Assembly (NCBI GenBank): GCA_000384615.1 | Contig: ARQU01000009.1 | Span: 25,831-89,830 of the forward strand | DNA: 64,000 nt | Reading direction: 5' to 3' | Source: an alpha proteobacterium SCGC AAA536-G10 | GTDB lineage: Bacteria; Pseudomonadota; Alphaproteobacteria; Puniceispirillales; Marisalimonadaceae | Shown: positions 7,013 through 16,335 of the stretch, in pieces | Numbering within the stretch: position 1 is the first letter of the stretch | Layout of the letters: each line of letters starts with the position of its first letter | Notes under the pieces: model-generated | What the model saw: only the letters and a program-made list of their open reading frames with translations | What the model was told of the DNA's origin: nothing | Database searches by the model: none | Program-made: the position numbers and the translations under genes

Positions 7013-8203
7013 TTAAAGAGTTTCAGAAACACCCCAAACATTTGTGACCTGACTTGATAATACTCCGCCATTACCATGAGCTACTGACAATTTTGCATTG
7101 TCAATCCATCCTCCACCCGATCTTTCACCTACATTGTCTCCTGCAGAATTCCTTAATTGACGAATAGCTTCTAAAGTTACAAAAAGACCATACATTCCTG
7201 GATGTACACAGGACAACCCTCCTCCATTAGTATTAACTTTTAAGGATCCAGAGGGCCCAATATTGTTGTTTTTAACCAATTCAATAGCTTCACCTTTTTT
7301 ACAAAAACCTAAATCTTCAAGAAATAACAATGTATTTATGGTGAAGGCATCATATAATTGTATTGTATCCATGTCAGTAGCTTTATAACTAGACATTTTA
7401 AACGCCCTTTGGCTGCTATCTATTGCCGATGTTCTAACTAAATCTGGCATTTCAGAAACCATTCGGTGATGGTGTTCCATTGCTGCTCCAAGCAAATAAA
7501 TAGGAGTATTCTTTGTATCTTTAGCTCTATCAGACCTTGTCATTATGACCGCAGCTCCTCCGTCAGTCACTAGGCAACAATCTAGTTTACCCAAGGGATC
7601 TACAATTGGTCTTGCTGAAAGAACATCTTCAACAGTCAAGGGTCCCTTATCATAAGTGTAAGCTCTTGGATTAAGTAAGGCCCAGTCTCTTGCAGATACT
7701 GCTACATTTGCTAAATCTTCGCGAGACGCTCCAAATTCGTGCATATATCTTTTTGCAGCTAAAGCATATGCAGTAACTGGCATTCTAGGTTCATATTGTG
7801 CTTCATATGGCATTGCTTCTGAAATAGTTTTAAATCCTCCAATACTTTTTTGATTAGAGCCATATGCAACGACTGCTACATTTATCAATCCCGCATCTAA
7901 AGCCAAAGCAGCTGTCAAAATATGAGATAAAAAGCTTGATCCACCAATCTGAGAACCATCAGCAAATTTCGGTTTTAAACCAAGATATTCAGATAAAGAC
8001 ATCGCCGCCATGGAATGAAAGGCTGTTGCAGCAAAAACTCCATCAACTTCATTTAATTTTATTCCTGCATCATCTAAAGCGTCATGAACAGAGTTTGCCA
8101 TTATCTCCATAGCGCTCCAACCTGATGCCATTCCACAACCACTTTCTGCCAGGCCAACGACAGCAGTTTTACCTCTTAAATTATTAATATCATTTTGGTT
8201 CAT
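7013..8203 (-). CDS. Thiolase-like protein (SCP-x/lipid-transfer thiolase family)
   Basis: A 396-residue member of the thiolase superfamily branch that includes SCP-x thiolases and the Ltp2-type aldolases. Family features are VAVVAYGSNQKS, LVTDGGAAVIMT, IQLYDAFTINTLLFLEDLGF, NTNGGGLSCVHPGMYG and VAHGNGG. At the usual nucleophile position the sequence reads QIGGSSFLSH, so the cysteine of degradative thiolases appears to be missing, as in Ltp2-like enzymes that cleave beta-hydroxyacyl-CoA by retro-aldol reaction. The DUF35 partner gene lies just upstream (5 bases), as is standard for this family, where the two form a complex. Either a lipid-transfer thiolase or a CoA-dependent aldolase is possible; it acts in the cytosol on acyl-CoA. 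Confidence 0.8.
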   Translation of the reverse strand: MNQNDINNLRGKTAVVGLAESGCGMASGWSAMEIMANSVHDALDDAGIKLNEVDGVFAATAFHSMAAMSLSEYLGLKPKFADGSQIGGSSFLSHILTAALALDAGLINVAVVAYGSNQKSIGGFKTISEAMPYEAQYEPRMPVTAYALAAKRYMHEFGASREDLANVAVSARDWALLNPRAYTYDKGPLTVEDVLSARPIVDPLGKLDCCLVTDGGAAVIMTRSDRAKDTKNTPIYLLGAAMEHHHRMVSEMPDLVRTSAIDSSQRAFKMSSYKATDMDTIQLYDAFTINTLLFLEDLGFCKKGEAIELVKNNNIGPSGSLKVNTNGGGLSCVHPGMYGLFVTLEAIRQLRNSAGDNVGERSGGGWIDNAKLSVAHGNGGVLSSQVTNVWGVSETL

Positions 8204-8208
8204 TATAA

Positions 8209-8598
8209 TTATCCTTGTAAAATATCAAAAATTACTGCTGGTTCCCCATTAAGAATAGAAATTCTAGCTTTTACTTTTTGACCTATTTGAATTTTATCTG
8301 GCTCTGTACCTTCAACCCTTGCCATCATTCTTGGGCCTTCATCTAAAGTAATTAAAGACAAATTAAAATCACCTCCCTTTTCTGGTAACCTCCTATTGCA
8401 AGTGGTGCTATGAACAGTTCCTGTTCCAGATGCTTCTACCCACTGTAAATCCCTTTCACCAGTACCTGGAAAAGCAACTCGCGGATGAAAGAAAAATTTA
8501 TCTAAACTTTTACACCTTTGGATCATAAATTTTCCTTCAGACAAATAATTTTTAAATTGTTGTTCTGGGCCAACTAATCCTTTTAAATTTTCTGGCAT
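8209..8598 (-). CDS. DUF35 OB-fold protein with degenerate zinc ribbon
   Basis: A 129-residue protein of the DUF35 family: an N-terminal helix, a rubredoxin-like ribbon and a C-terminal OB fold (VEASGTGTVHSTT to GEPAVIFDI). These proteins partner thiolase-like enzymes, binding the acyl-CoA entrance or stabilising the complex. The ribbon normally has four cysteines (CxxC...CxxC); here the segment is RCKSLDKFFFHPRVAFPGTG with only one, so zinc binding is probably lost while the fold may remain. It lies between the acyl-CoA synthetase and the thiolase-like gene in a tight minus-strand operon, which supports a three-protein CoA pathway. Confidence 0.82.
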   Translation of the reverse strand: MPENLKGLVGPEQQFKNYLSEGKFMIQRCKSLDKFFFHPRVAFPGTGERDLQWVEASGTGTVHSTTCNRRLPEKGGDFNLSLITLDEGPRMMARVEGTEPDKIQIGQKVKARISILNGEPAVIFDILQG

Positions 8599-8618
8599 TT
8601 TTCTTCCTTTTTTAAGTT

Positions 8619-10703
8619 CTATTTAGTTACAATCAATGCATCAAGTGCAATAACACTATTCTCACTGACTAAAATTGGGTTCATTTCAACTTGATCAATC
8701 CGATCAAAATTAGCTGCAATTAAATTAGATAAGTTAACAATCGCAGTTATTAAAGACTTTATATCAACAGAAGGTTGACCCCTAGTACCAAAAAAAACAT
8801 CTTTACTTTTTAAAGACAAAATCATTTTTTTAGCTTTGTCAGAAGATACTGGAGCTTCAGCAAAAGAAATATCTTTCATTACCTCCGTATATATTCCACC
8901 AAGACCAAACATAACTATTGGTCCAAATACTGGGTCAATTTTAGCACCTAAAATGCATTCAACTCCTCCTTTTATCATTGGTGAAATCATGACCCCGTCA
9001 ATTATAGCCTTAGGAGCTTTTTCATTAACATTTTTATGAATTTTTTTGAAAGCTTCTCTAGCCTGATCAATATTTTTAATTTCTAAAATTACACCACCAA
9101 CTTCTGTTTTATGTTGAATGTCTGATGACAAAATCTTCATTACATATTTGGTATCATCATTTTTAAAAAGGGAGGATAAATCATCTAAGTTTTTGATCTG
9201 CAAAGATTTTACAACTGGTAAATTAGCAGCTCTTAAAATTTCACTACAGTCGATTTCGTTTAATTTCTTTTTAGGCATTTTTATGACATGATCATTTTTT
9301 TTAAAATCTTGTTTAGCCTCATTTAGATTAAATTTTTCTCCAAAAAACATTAATGCAGACATTGCTATAATAGCTCTTGTAGGATCTTCAATACATGGAA
9401 ACCCCTCTTTTTCATACATTTTAACGTATTCTTCAGGCGCAACCATACAATTTATAAACAATTTATCTTCGTACCCTTTCATAGCCTGTTTGAGAGATGA
9501 TAAAAGGGGTTTTGATAAAACAGGAGAGCCTGCAACAGATGTCCAAAAACCTATTAATGCATCATAACCACCTTTTGAGAGCATTAAGTCAGTAAACTTG
9601 GGTATCAACGATAAATCATTAAAAAATTGAGCTGTCACATCTACAGGATTCATCGGTGATGCAAAAGGTACAAGTTGTTTCAATTCATCTTGAGCATCCT
9701 CTGGCATGGGACCAACTATTAGTCCTTCATCGGATGCAGCATCTGCCATCAATACACCGCCTCCTCCTGATATAGTTACTATACCTAAATTTTTTCCCGC
9801 AGGAAATATCCTTGGTTTAGTTGCATAAGCTACATCTAACATTTCTTCTGTGCTTCTTACTCTATAGGCACCATGAGCTTTTAACACTTCATCGTAAATA
9901 ACGTCTTCACCTGCCAAAGAAGCTGTGTGAGAGTTAGCTGCTGCAGCACCAACTTCTGATCTACCCACTTTCATAAAAATTACTGGCTTTTTTTCAGATC
10001 TTGCAGTGTCTAAAGCTTTAGTAAATTGCTCTCCATCTTTTACACTTTCAGCATATGCCATAATTGAATGAACATCTGGATCCTCGGCCATTAATTGGAT
10101 TGTTTCTCCTACTGACAAGTCAACTTCGTTTCCAGTTGTCATCCAATATCTTATTCCTAAACCTCTTTGATGAGCTACCATATATATATGGCTTCCATAA
10201 GCGCCTGATTGGCTGGCAATTGATATTCCGCCTGGCTTTGGAGTAGCCCTGTCTATGGTTGATGTAAATGTTGGATAAAAATTAGTAGCTGAGTTAAAAA
10301 GTCCAAGGCAATTTGGGCCTATTATTCTTAAACCACTATCTTTACTAATTTTTTTAATTTGGTTTTGATAGATTTGTCCTTGACCACCTATTTCGGAAAA
10401 CCCTGAAGAAAAAATTAATGCTGTTTTTGCCTTTTTTTCTACAGCCTGTTCAAGAACAGATACAACTATTTGAGAAGGAACTGCGACTAAAATAAAATCT
10501 AAATCTTCTTTCACATCTAATAAAGAAGAGTAAGCTTTAATACCTTGAACACTGTCTCTATTTGGGTTAATTGGAAAAATCCCTCCTGAAAATTTTTGTT
10601 CAATCATATGGGCTAATGGGCGTCCTCCAATCCTAGCTTTATTATCTGAAGCTCCAACAATAGCAATTGATTTAGGTGACATAATTTCTTGTAGAGTAGT
10701 CAT
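8619..10703 (-). CDS. ADP-forming acetate/acyl-CoA ligase family protein
   Basis: A 694-residue fused alpha-beta type acyl-CoA synthetase (NDP-forming). The order is a CoA-binding Rossmann domain (SIAIVGASDNKARIGGRPL), ligase domains containing SQSGAYGSHIY and the SHTASLAGED loop matching the region of the phosphorylated histidine, and a C-terminal ATP-grasp domain (YVMKILSSDIQHKTEVGGV, GLGGIYTEVMKD). The reaction is reversible formation of acyl-CoA from acid, CoA and ATP through acyl and histidyl phosphates. Substrate is unknown; homologues serve acetate, aryl acids, pimelate or feruloyl groups. It is first in an operon with DUF35 and thiolase-like genes, so it may activate the acid that they process. 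Start ATG at 10703. Confidence 0.88.
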   Translation of the reverse strand: MTTLQEIMSPKSIAIVGASDNKARIGGRPLAHMIEQKFSGGIFPINPNRDSVQGIKAYSSLLDVKEDLDFILVAVPSQIVVSVLEQAVEKKAKTALIFSSGFSEIGGQGQIYQNQIKKISKDSGLRIIGPNCLGLFNSATNFYPTFTSTIDRATPKPGGISIASQSGAYGSHIYMVAHQRGLGIRYWMTTGNEVDLSVGETIQLMAEDPDVHSIMAYAESVKDGEQFTKALDTARSEKKPVIFMKVGRSEVGAAAANSHTASLAGEDVIYDEVLKAHGAYRVRSTEEMLDVAYATKPRIFPAGKNLGIVTISGGGGVLMADAASDEGLIVGPMPEDAQDELKQLVPFASPMNPVDVTAQFFNDLSLIPKFTDLMLSKGGYDALIGFWTSVAGSPVLSKPLLSSLKQAMKGYEDKLFINCMVAPEEYVKMYEKEGFPCIEDPTRAIIAMSALMFFGEKFNLNEAKQDFKKNDHVIKMPKKKLNEIDCSEILRAANLPVVKSLQIKNLDDLSSLFKNDDTKYVMKILSSDIQHKTEVGGVILEIKNIDQAREAFKKIHKNVNEKAPKAIIDGVMISPMIKGGVECILGAKIDPVFGPIVMFGLGGIYTEVMKDISFAEAPVSSDKAKKMILSLKSKDVFFGTRGQPSVDIKSLITAIVNLSNLIAANFDRIDQVEMNPILVSENSVIALDALIVTK

Positions 10704-10798
10704 GTTTAGCCTTTAATTAATAGACAAGTTTTAAACAGTCTATAATCTACATTAAATAATAAACTTGTTAAATTAAATATTAAATATAATTAGTCAGA

Positions 10799-12022
10799 TT
10801 GTTCAAAGATATAATGCCTAGAATTGTTTTTTTAAGTTGCTTTATACAGATGTTTTCTATGACTGGATTTGCTGTATGGCCTATCTATTTATTAGACCTT
10901 CAAACCTTATGGAATTTGTCAAATAGTGAAGCTGGTTGGATAAGTGGATCATTCTATATTGGTTATGTTATTGCAACTCCATTTTTAGTGAGCATGACTG
11001 ACACTTTTGATGCAAGAAAACTATATTGCTTATCTTCTCTACTTGGTTGCTTAGGTTTATTATTATTTTCTTTATTTGCCAGCAACGTAATTAATGCTTC
11101 AATCTATTGGGGTCTTGTTGGTGCAGGTCTTGCTGGCACTTATATGCCTGGACTACAAATACTTAACTCAAGACTCAACAAAATTTCTAGAGAGAAATAT
11201 GTTGCAGTTTATACCTCTTTTTTTGGATTGGGTGTCGCATTTTCGTTCTCTCTATTTGGTTTCATAAAGAGTTATGAAATTTCATGGGAGCAAGCCTTCT
11301 TATTTGCCTCATTTATTTTATTTATTTCTGCTTTTCCTTTGTTGTTATTTTCAGGAGAAGAAATTGAAGAACGCCAAAAAAGACCATATCAAGGTATTAT
11401 AAAAGTAATTATCCCTATTTTTACTACATTTAAAAATAAAAAAGCATTGCCATTTATACTTGGCTATGGGGGACATACATATGAGTTATTTGGCTTTAGA
11501 AGTTGGACTTTTCCATGTATATTATTTCTTTCAAATTATTTTAACACCAAAGTAAGTGACGCATTTATTGCTAATTGTATTGGTTTAATGGGCTTTTTGG
11601 GTATTTTCGCATCTATCTATGGTGCTAAATATTGTATAGGAAAAGACAGAGCAAGAATAGTAAGTACAATGGGATTATTATGTTTCATAGGTTCAATTTT
11701 GACTGCTATTTCTTTTTGGTTTAGTTTCTGGTTAGCCCTTTTAATGCTTTTAATCTATAATGGACTTATAGTGATTGATTCAGGATCTTTAACTACTGGA
11801 ACTGTAATTAACGGTGAACCAGAAGATAGAGGTGTAAGACTGGCTCTTCACTCTATGGTCGGATTTTTTGGAGGAGCTTTGGGAGGCCCTATAATTGGTT
11901 TTGTTTTGGATAATTTTGGTGGACAAACAAGTCATTTAGCTTGGTTCTTATCATTTTTATGTTTAGGGTTAGGGTCTTTATTTTCAACATTATGTTTTAA
12001 GTATTATCTATCAAAAGTTTAA
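10799..12022 (+). CDS. MFS transporter
   Basis: A 407-residue polytopic membrane protein with about twelve hydrophobic segments, and the Major Facilitator pattern in loops between helices 2 and 3 (SMTDTFDARKLY) and in the repeat half (DRARIVSTMG). Acidic and aromatic residues occur in helix 1 (FAVWPIYLLDLQTLW). The track uses TTG at 10799; an in-frame ATG at 10814 (MPRIVFLSCF) would shorten it by five residues and is equally plausible, as neither has a strong ribosome-binding site. It diverges from the acyl-CoA ligase operon and precedes an NADP-dependent reductase. Substrate is unknown; an organic acid is a reasonable guess from the context only. Confidence 0.85.
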   Translation: MFKDIMPRIVFLSCFIQMFSMTGFAVWPIYLLDLQTLWNLSNSEAGWISGSFYIGYVIATPFLVSMTDTFDARKLYCLSSLLGCLGLLLFSLFASNVINASIYWGLVGAGLAGTYMPGLQILNSRLNKISREKYVAVYTSFFGLGVAFSFSLFGFIKSYEISWEQAFLFASFILFISAFPLLLFSGEEIEERQKRPYQGIIKVIIPIFTTFKNKKALPFILGYGGHTYELFGFRSWTFPCILFLSNYFNTKVSDAFIANCIGLMGFLGIFASIYGAKYCIGKDRARIVSTMGLLCFIGSILTAISFWFSFWLALLMLLIYNGLIVIDSGSLTTGTVINGEPEDRGVRLALHSMVGFFGGALGGPIIGFVLDNFGGQTSHLAWFLSFLCLGLGSLFSTLCFKYYLSKV

Positions 12023-12081
12023 ATAAAAAAGATGTCATAATAAATCAATTGCAAAAATATTTAACAAACGGAGAAAATTAC

Positions 12082-13107
12082 ATGAACACCAAAATTTTAC
12101 TCAATGAAAGACCGGATGGTGAACCAACTCTTGAAAACTTCAAAACTGTAAAAGAAAAAATTAGATCTCCAAAAGAAGGTGAGGTTCTACTTAAAACTAT
12201 CTACATGTCCTTAGATCCATATATGCGAGGTAGAATGAATGATACAAAAAGCTACGCTAAACCTGTTGCAATTGGTGAAGAAATGGAAGCAGGCGCATTA
12301 AGTCAAGTCATAGAAAGTAAATCTAAAAACTTTAAAGTTGGGGATTTTGTAGAAGGTCGAACCGGTTGGCAAGATAATCCTACTGTTGATGAAAAAAAAT
12401 TAAGAATAATTGATCCAAATATGGCTCCACTTTCAACCTCTATTGGAGTATTGGGTATGCCTGGGACAACTGCATATGTTGGAATGCACAACTTTGCAAA
12501 ACCTCAAAGAGGTGAAACTTTAGTTGTTTCAGCAGCTTCAGGGGCAGTTGGATCAACTGTTGGTCAGATTGGGAAGATATATGGATGCAAAGTGATTGGC
12601 GTAGCTGGCACTAATGAAAAATGTGAGTTTACAAAATCAGAATTAGGCTTTGATGAATGTATAAACTACAAAGACGATGATTTTAAAGATCAACTTAAAT
12701 CGGCTTGCCCCGATGGTGTGGATATTTATTGGGAAAATGTTGGTGGTATTACCTTTGATACTGTAATGCCACTTCTAAATGATTATGCAAGAATACCTGT
12801 CTGTGGTTTAATTTCCTTGTATAATGCTACAAGTATGCCAGGTGGTGAAAAAGATCGTTTACCACTATTATTTAGACAAGTCTTAACAAAAAGGATGATG
12901 ATTAAAGGGTTCATAGTGTTTAACCATTATGATCAAAGAGAAGAGTCAATTATAGCTTTGTCTAATTGGATTAAAGAGGGTAAAATTAAATATAAGGAAG
13001 ATTTTGTGGATGGACTCGAAAATGCTCCTAATGCTTTCATTGGTTTATTAAATGGAAAGAATTTTGGGAAACTAGTTGTTAGAGTAAATCATGACCCAAC
13101 AATCTAA
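12082..13107 (+). CDS. NADP-dependent MDR oxidoreductase (CurA/PTGR-like)
   Basis: The track start at 12049 adds eleven unlikely residues; the ATG at 12082 follows CGGAG by eight bases and gives MNTKILLNERPDGEP, the normal start of this group (341 residues). Features are MSLDPYMRGRMN, the nucleotide-binding VSAASGAVGSTVGQIGKI (AAxGxxG type) and YWENVGG. This is the zinc-independent branch that includes curcumin/dihydrocurcumin reductase CurA and leukotriene B4 12-hydroxydehydrogenase, which reduce conjugated enones and enals with NADPH in the cytosol. It is co-directional with the MFS gene 60 bases upstream. The physiological substrate is unknown; detoxification of lipid-derived enals is common in the family. 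Confidence 0.88.
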   Translation: MNTKILLNERPDGEPTLENFKTVKEKIRSPKEGEVLLKTIYMSLDPYMRGRMNDTKSYAKPVAIGEEMEAGALSQVIESKSKNFKVGDFVEGRTGWQDNPTVDEKKLRIIDPNMAPLSTSIGVLGMPGTTAYVGMHNFAKPQRGETLVVSAASGAVGSTVGQIGKIYGCKVIGVAGTNEKCEFTKSELGFDECINYKDDDFKDQLKSACPDGVDIYWENVGGITFDTVMPLLNDYARIPVCGLISLYNATSMPGGEKDRLPLLFRQVLTKRMMIKGFIVFNHYDQREESIIALSNWIKEGKIKYKEDFVDGLENAPNAFIGLLNGKNFGKLVVRVNHDPTI

Positions 13108-13118
13108 TCGGTTGTTTC

Positions 13119-13151
13119 TTGATAGCCTTAATTAAGGCTATCAAAATTTTT
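13119..13151. terminator. Bidirectional terminator built on a 26-base perfect palindrome
   Basis: Bases 13119-13144 form a perfect palindrome (arms TTGATAGCCTTAA and TTAAGGCTATCAA), followed on the plus strand by AATTTTT and matched on the minus strand by an A/T-rich flank. It lies between convergent genes. The TAA stop and last four codons of the FadJ-like gene are part of the palindrome itself. Position and GC-bearing stem make a rho-independent terminator for both genes likely. Confidence 0.75.
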
Positions 13152-15224
13152 GCCATTATTAACCAAATCATTAAGTAATTGAGGTGGAGACCAAAATCTT
13201 TTATCTTCTTGATAAAACTTTTCAATATTTGCTAATACTTTATCTAAACCAATCATATCAGCATATTTCATTGGTCCTCCTCTCCACTTAGGAAAACCAT
13301 AGCCATTAGTATAAACAACATCTATGTCAGAAGGCCTGATAGCAATTTTTTCTTGTAAAATTTTGGCTCCTTCATAGACCATTGCAGCAATATATCTATC
13401 TAATATTTCTTGATCAGAAAAATTTTTAGGAGTTATTCCAACTCTTTTTCTTTCTTCATTACATATAATCTCTATCTCAGGGTTTGGTGTAAAAAGCTCT
13501 ATACCTTCTCCATAAAGATAATAACCTTTTGAAGTTTTTTGTCCAAACCACCCTCTTTCACATACTCTATCGGCAATTTCAACATATCTATCATCTTTAT
13601 GACGAAATGGAGCCTTTCTTTTTCTAGTAGCCCAGCCTATATCGCCTCCAGCAAGATCTATAACTTGAAAAACACCCATTGCACATCCAAATTTTCTTAA
13701 AACTTTATCAATATGGAATGGACTTGCTCCGTCCTCTACCATGTGATAAGTACCTACCAAGTATTTTGAAAGGATTCTATTACCGATAAATCCGTCACAA
13801 ACTCCAGAACGCACCGGAACTTTTCTCATTTTTTTGGCTAACATAAACGCAGTTGATACTGTATTCTCTGAAGTATTTTCTGCCACTACAATTTCTAGCA
13901 ATTTCATAATATTAGCAGGTGAAAAAAAATGAAGGCCTATGACCCTATCTGGATTATCAACTACTGTCGCAATTTCATTTACATCCAAATAACTTGTATT
14001 TGAGGCTAGAATACATTTTTGGTTGCATATTTTATTTAGTTTAATAAAAACTTCTTTTTTCACATCCATATTTTCAAAAACAGCTTCTATTATTAAATCT
14101 CTATCATTTAAAACATTCATGTCAGTATCTGATTTAAATAAATTAATTATTTGGCTTTTTTGATCTGTCGTCATTCTACCCAAATTTACATTTCTGTCAT
14201 ATGTTGAGTTAATTTTATCAAAAGCCTTTTTAATTGCTTCTTGATTTTGTTCAATCATAATCACATCAAATCCTGCATTCATAGCAGCCATTGAAATTCC
14301 TGTACCCATAGTTCCACCACCAATGATACCAATTTTTTTTAGTTCAGAGGGTTTACCATTTTTTAATTCAGGTATTTTTGTTATTGCTCGTTCAGCAAAG
14401 AACGAATGTATTAGTCCCTGTCTCTGTGGACTTTCTATACATTCTTTAAATAGTCTTCTTTCATTTTTTATAGCAGTTGGAAAATCTAAATTTAAGCCTT
14501 CTTCAACAGACTTAATAATATTATGTGGAGAAAATAAATTTTTATACTTTTTTAAAGCGTTAGCTTTTGCATTAGTAATTATTTCTTGTATCTCTTCAAG
14601 ATTGTTAACTTTACTTGTGATTTTTGAAGTTGGCCTTACATCAAAACCTTCACTAATTAATTTTCGAGCATAAGATACTCCGTTTTCTACAGTTTTATCA
14701 TTAGGAGCAATTTCATCAATAATACCATTTGCAAATGCCTCTTCAGCAGGAACATGTTTACCAGTAAGCATCATATCTAAGGCCATTGAAACACCGCACA
14801 ATCTTGGCAGTCTCTGAGTTCCACCTGCGCCAGGTAAAATTCCAAGTAAAACTTCTGGTAATCCAACTTTAGTTTTTGGAGCAGCTATCCTGTAATGAGC
14901 TGACATTGCCACCTCCAGCCCCCCTCCTAGAGGAGTACCATGAAGGGACGCAACAACTATTTTATCTAAATTCTCTATTTTATCACAAATTTCACTTAAA
15001 ATTGGTGCATCAACATCTTTACCAAATTCTTTAATATCAGCTCCTGCAAGAAACGTTCTTTCAGGAGCAGTTATCACAATTGCTTTAATATTTTTTTCTA
15101 CTGAAAGTTTGTTAACTGTCTCAAGAAGTTCAATTCTTACCGCAGCACTAATAGCATTAACTGGAGGATTAGAAATCTCAATAACGGCTATATCATTTAA
15201 AATATTATGTTTAACTACTGTCAT
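13128..15224 (-). CDS. Bifunctional enoyl-CoA hydratase / 3-hydroxyacyl-CoA dehydrogenase (FadJ/peroxisomal MFE-1 type)
   Basis: A 698-residue fusion. Residues 1 to about 190 are a crotonase domain with the oxyanion-hole segment GADIKEF, GGGLEVAMSAHYRIA, and catalytic-region PEVLLGILPGAGGTQRL. Around residue 300 the NAD-binding Rossmann motif IGIIGGGTMGTGISMA starts the dehydrogenase, followed by LHFFSPANIMKLLEIV with the catalytic histidine, SGVCDGFIGNRIL, and a duplicated C-terminal helical domain (NGYGFPKWRGGPM). The enzyme hydrates trans-2-enoyl-CoA and oxidises the L-3-hydroxyacyl-CoA to 3-ketoacyl-CoA in beta-oxidation. No classical FadA thiolase is adjacent. It is 10 bases from the upstream nitronate monooxygenase and probably co-transcribed with it. 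Confidence 0.93.
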   Translation of the reverse strand: MTVVKHNILNDIAVIEISNPPVNAISAAVRIELLETVNKLSVEKNIKAIVITAPERTFLAGADIKEFGKDVDAPILSEICDKIENLDKIVVASLHGTPLGGGLEVAMSAHYRIAAPKTKVGLPEVLLGILPGAGGTQRLPRLCGVSMALDMMLTGKHVPAEEAFANGIIDEIAPNDKTVENGVSYARKLISEGFDVRPTSKITSKVNNLEEIQEIITNAKANALKKYKNLFSPHNIIKSVEEGLNLDFPTAIKNERRLFKECIESPQRQGLIHSFFAERAITKIPELKNGKPSELKKIGIIGGGTMGTGISMAAMNAGFDVIMIEQNQEAIKKAFDKINSTYDRNVNLGRMTTDQKSQIINLFKSDTDMNVLNDRDLIIEAVFENMDVKKEVFIKLNKICNQKCILASNTSYLDVNEIATVVDNPDRVIGLHFFSPANIMKLLEIVVAENTSENTVSTAFMLAKKMRKVPVRSGVCDGFIGNRILSKYLVGTYHMVEDGASPFHIDKVLRKFGCAMGVFQVIDLAGGDIGWATRKRKAPFRHKDDRYVEIADRVCERGWFGQKTSKGYYLYGEGIELFTPNPEIEIICNEERKRVGITPKNFSDQEILDRYIAAMVYEGAKILQEKIAIRPSDIDVVYTNGYGFPKWRGGPMKYADMIGLDKVLANIEKFYQEDKRFWSPPQLLNDLVNNGKNFDSLN

Positions 15225-15234
15225 TCTAACCTCA

Positions 15235-16224
15235 CTACATTAATGTTTTTTTTGCTTCCATATATTCGTTATTAATTCTTTCAACTAACTTACTTGCTGG
15301 TAAAATACTCTTAACTGCAGAAATACCTTGACCAGAACCCCAAATCTCTTTCCAACTTTTTGGTTTTGATGTACCTGAGCTAAAATTCATCTTACTTGAA
15401 TCACTCTCTTCCAAGTTGTCAGGATCAAGTCCTTGTGCCTCAATAGACCCCTTTAAGTAATTACCATGAACTCCTGTAAATAGATTTGTATAAACAATAT
15501 CATCAGCGTTTGATTGAGTAATCATTTCTTTATACCTTTGATCCGCATTAGCTTCATTAGTAGCAATGAATGCAGAACCTATATACGCAAGATCAGCTCC
15601 CATAGCTTGTGCTGCAAGAACAGCTCCACCATTTGCTATTGAACCAGATAATAAAAGAGGACCATCAAACCATTCCCGAATTTCTTGGATTAATGCAAAA
15701 GGTGATAAAGTTCCAGCATGACCACCTGCACCAGCAGCTACAGCAACTAAACCGTCAGCCCCTTTATCAATTGCTTTTTTTGCAAAAAAATTATTAATAA
15801 TGTCATGTAAAACTATACCATTAGCTTCATGTGCAACTTTATTCACTTCTGGTCTAGCACCTAAAGATGTTATCCATACAGGAGCCTTCCATTTTGCACA
15901 AATATCAATATCTTTTTCTAATCTTATGTTAGACTTGTGTACTATATGATTTACTGCATATGGCGCTGCTGGATTATCTGGATTTTTTTGGTTATGCCTG
16001 TCTAATTCATCATTTATTTTCTTTAACCAAATCTCTAACATGTTTGGTTCACCTTCTCCTTCTCTAGCATTCAAACAAGGGAATGAGCCAATTACACCCG
16101 CTTTACATTGAGCAATCACAAGATCAGGATTTGAAATGATAAAAAGTGGGGAACCTATTACTGGTATTTTAAGTTTATCTAATGGAGGAAGAAGTGACAA
16201 ATTCGTCTCCTGTGTTTTATTCAA
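15235..16224 (-). CDS. Nitronate monooxygenase family flavoprotein
   Basis: A 329-residue FMN-dependent TIM barrel of the nitronate monooxygenase (2-nitropropane dioxygenase) family. Visible are the N-terminal GSPLFIISNPDLVIAQCKAG, PYAVNHIVH, the active-site AAGAGGHAG with the family histidine, LLSGSIANGGAVLAAQAMGADLAYIGSAFIAT for FMN phosphate binding, and the STASA-like C-terminal region GQGISAV. The enzyme oxidises propionate 3-nitronate or alkyl nitronates; many family members have unknown physiological roles. It is first in an operon with the FadJ-like gene, an association that often appears in acyl-CoA clusters. Start ATG lies 97 bases from the divergent track start at 16321. Confidence 0.88.
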   Translation of the reverse strand: MNKTQETNLSLLPPLDKLKIPVIGSPLFIISNPDLVIAQCKAGVIGSFPCLNAREGEGEPNMLEIWLKKINDELDRHNQKNPDNPAAPYAVNHIVHKSNIRLEKDIDICAKWKAPVWITSLGARPEVNKVAHEANGIVLHDIINNFFAKKAIDKGADGLVAVAAGAGGHAGTLSPFALIQEIREWFDGPLLLSGSIANGGAVLAAQAMGADLAYIGSAFIATNEANADQRYKEMITQSNADDIVYTNLFTGVHGNYLKGSIEAQGLDPDNLEESDSSKMNFSSGTSKPKSWKEIWGSGQGISAVKSILPASKLVERINNEYMEAKKTLM

Positions 16225-16335
16225 AAATAGAATAACTATTTAACACGCTAATAATAAATTCTTCAATTATTTTAATTACATAAACTTATTTTTTTTATAT
16301 GATTAGATAATAATTATTAGATGGGAGGGATAAAA

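Noticed and set aside
8619-10703. Idea that this is succinyl-CoA synthetase
   Set aside because: The fused CoA-binding plus ATP-grasp order in one 694-residue chain is the ADP-forming acyl-CoA synthetase pattern; SucC and SucD are separate proteins.
14323-14673. Plus-strand 116-residue ORF
   Set aside because: It lies antisense to the FadJ-like fusion, which is conserved throughout.
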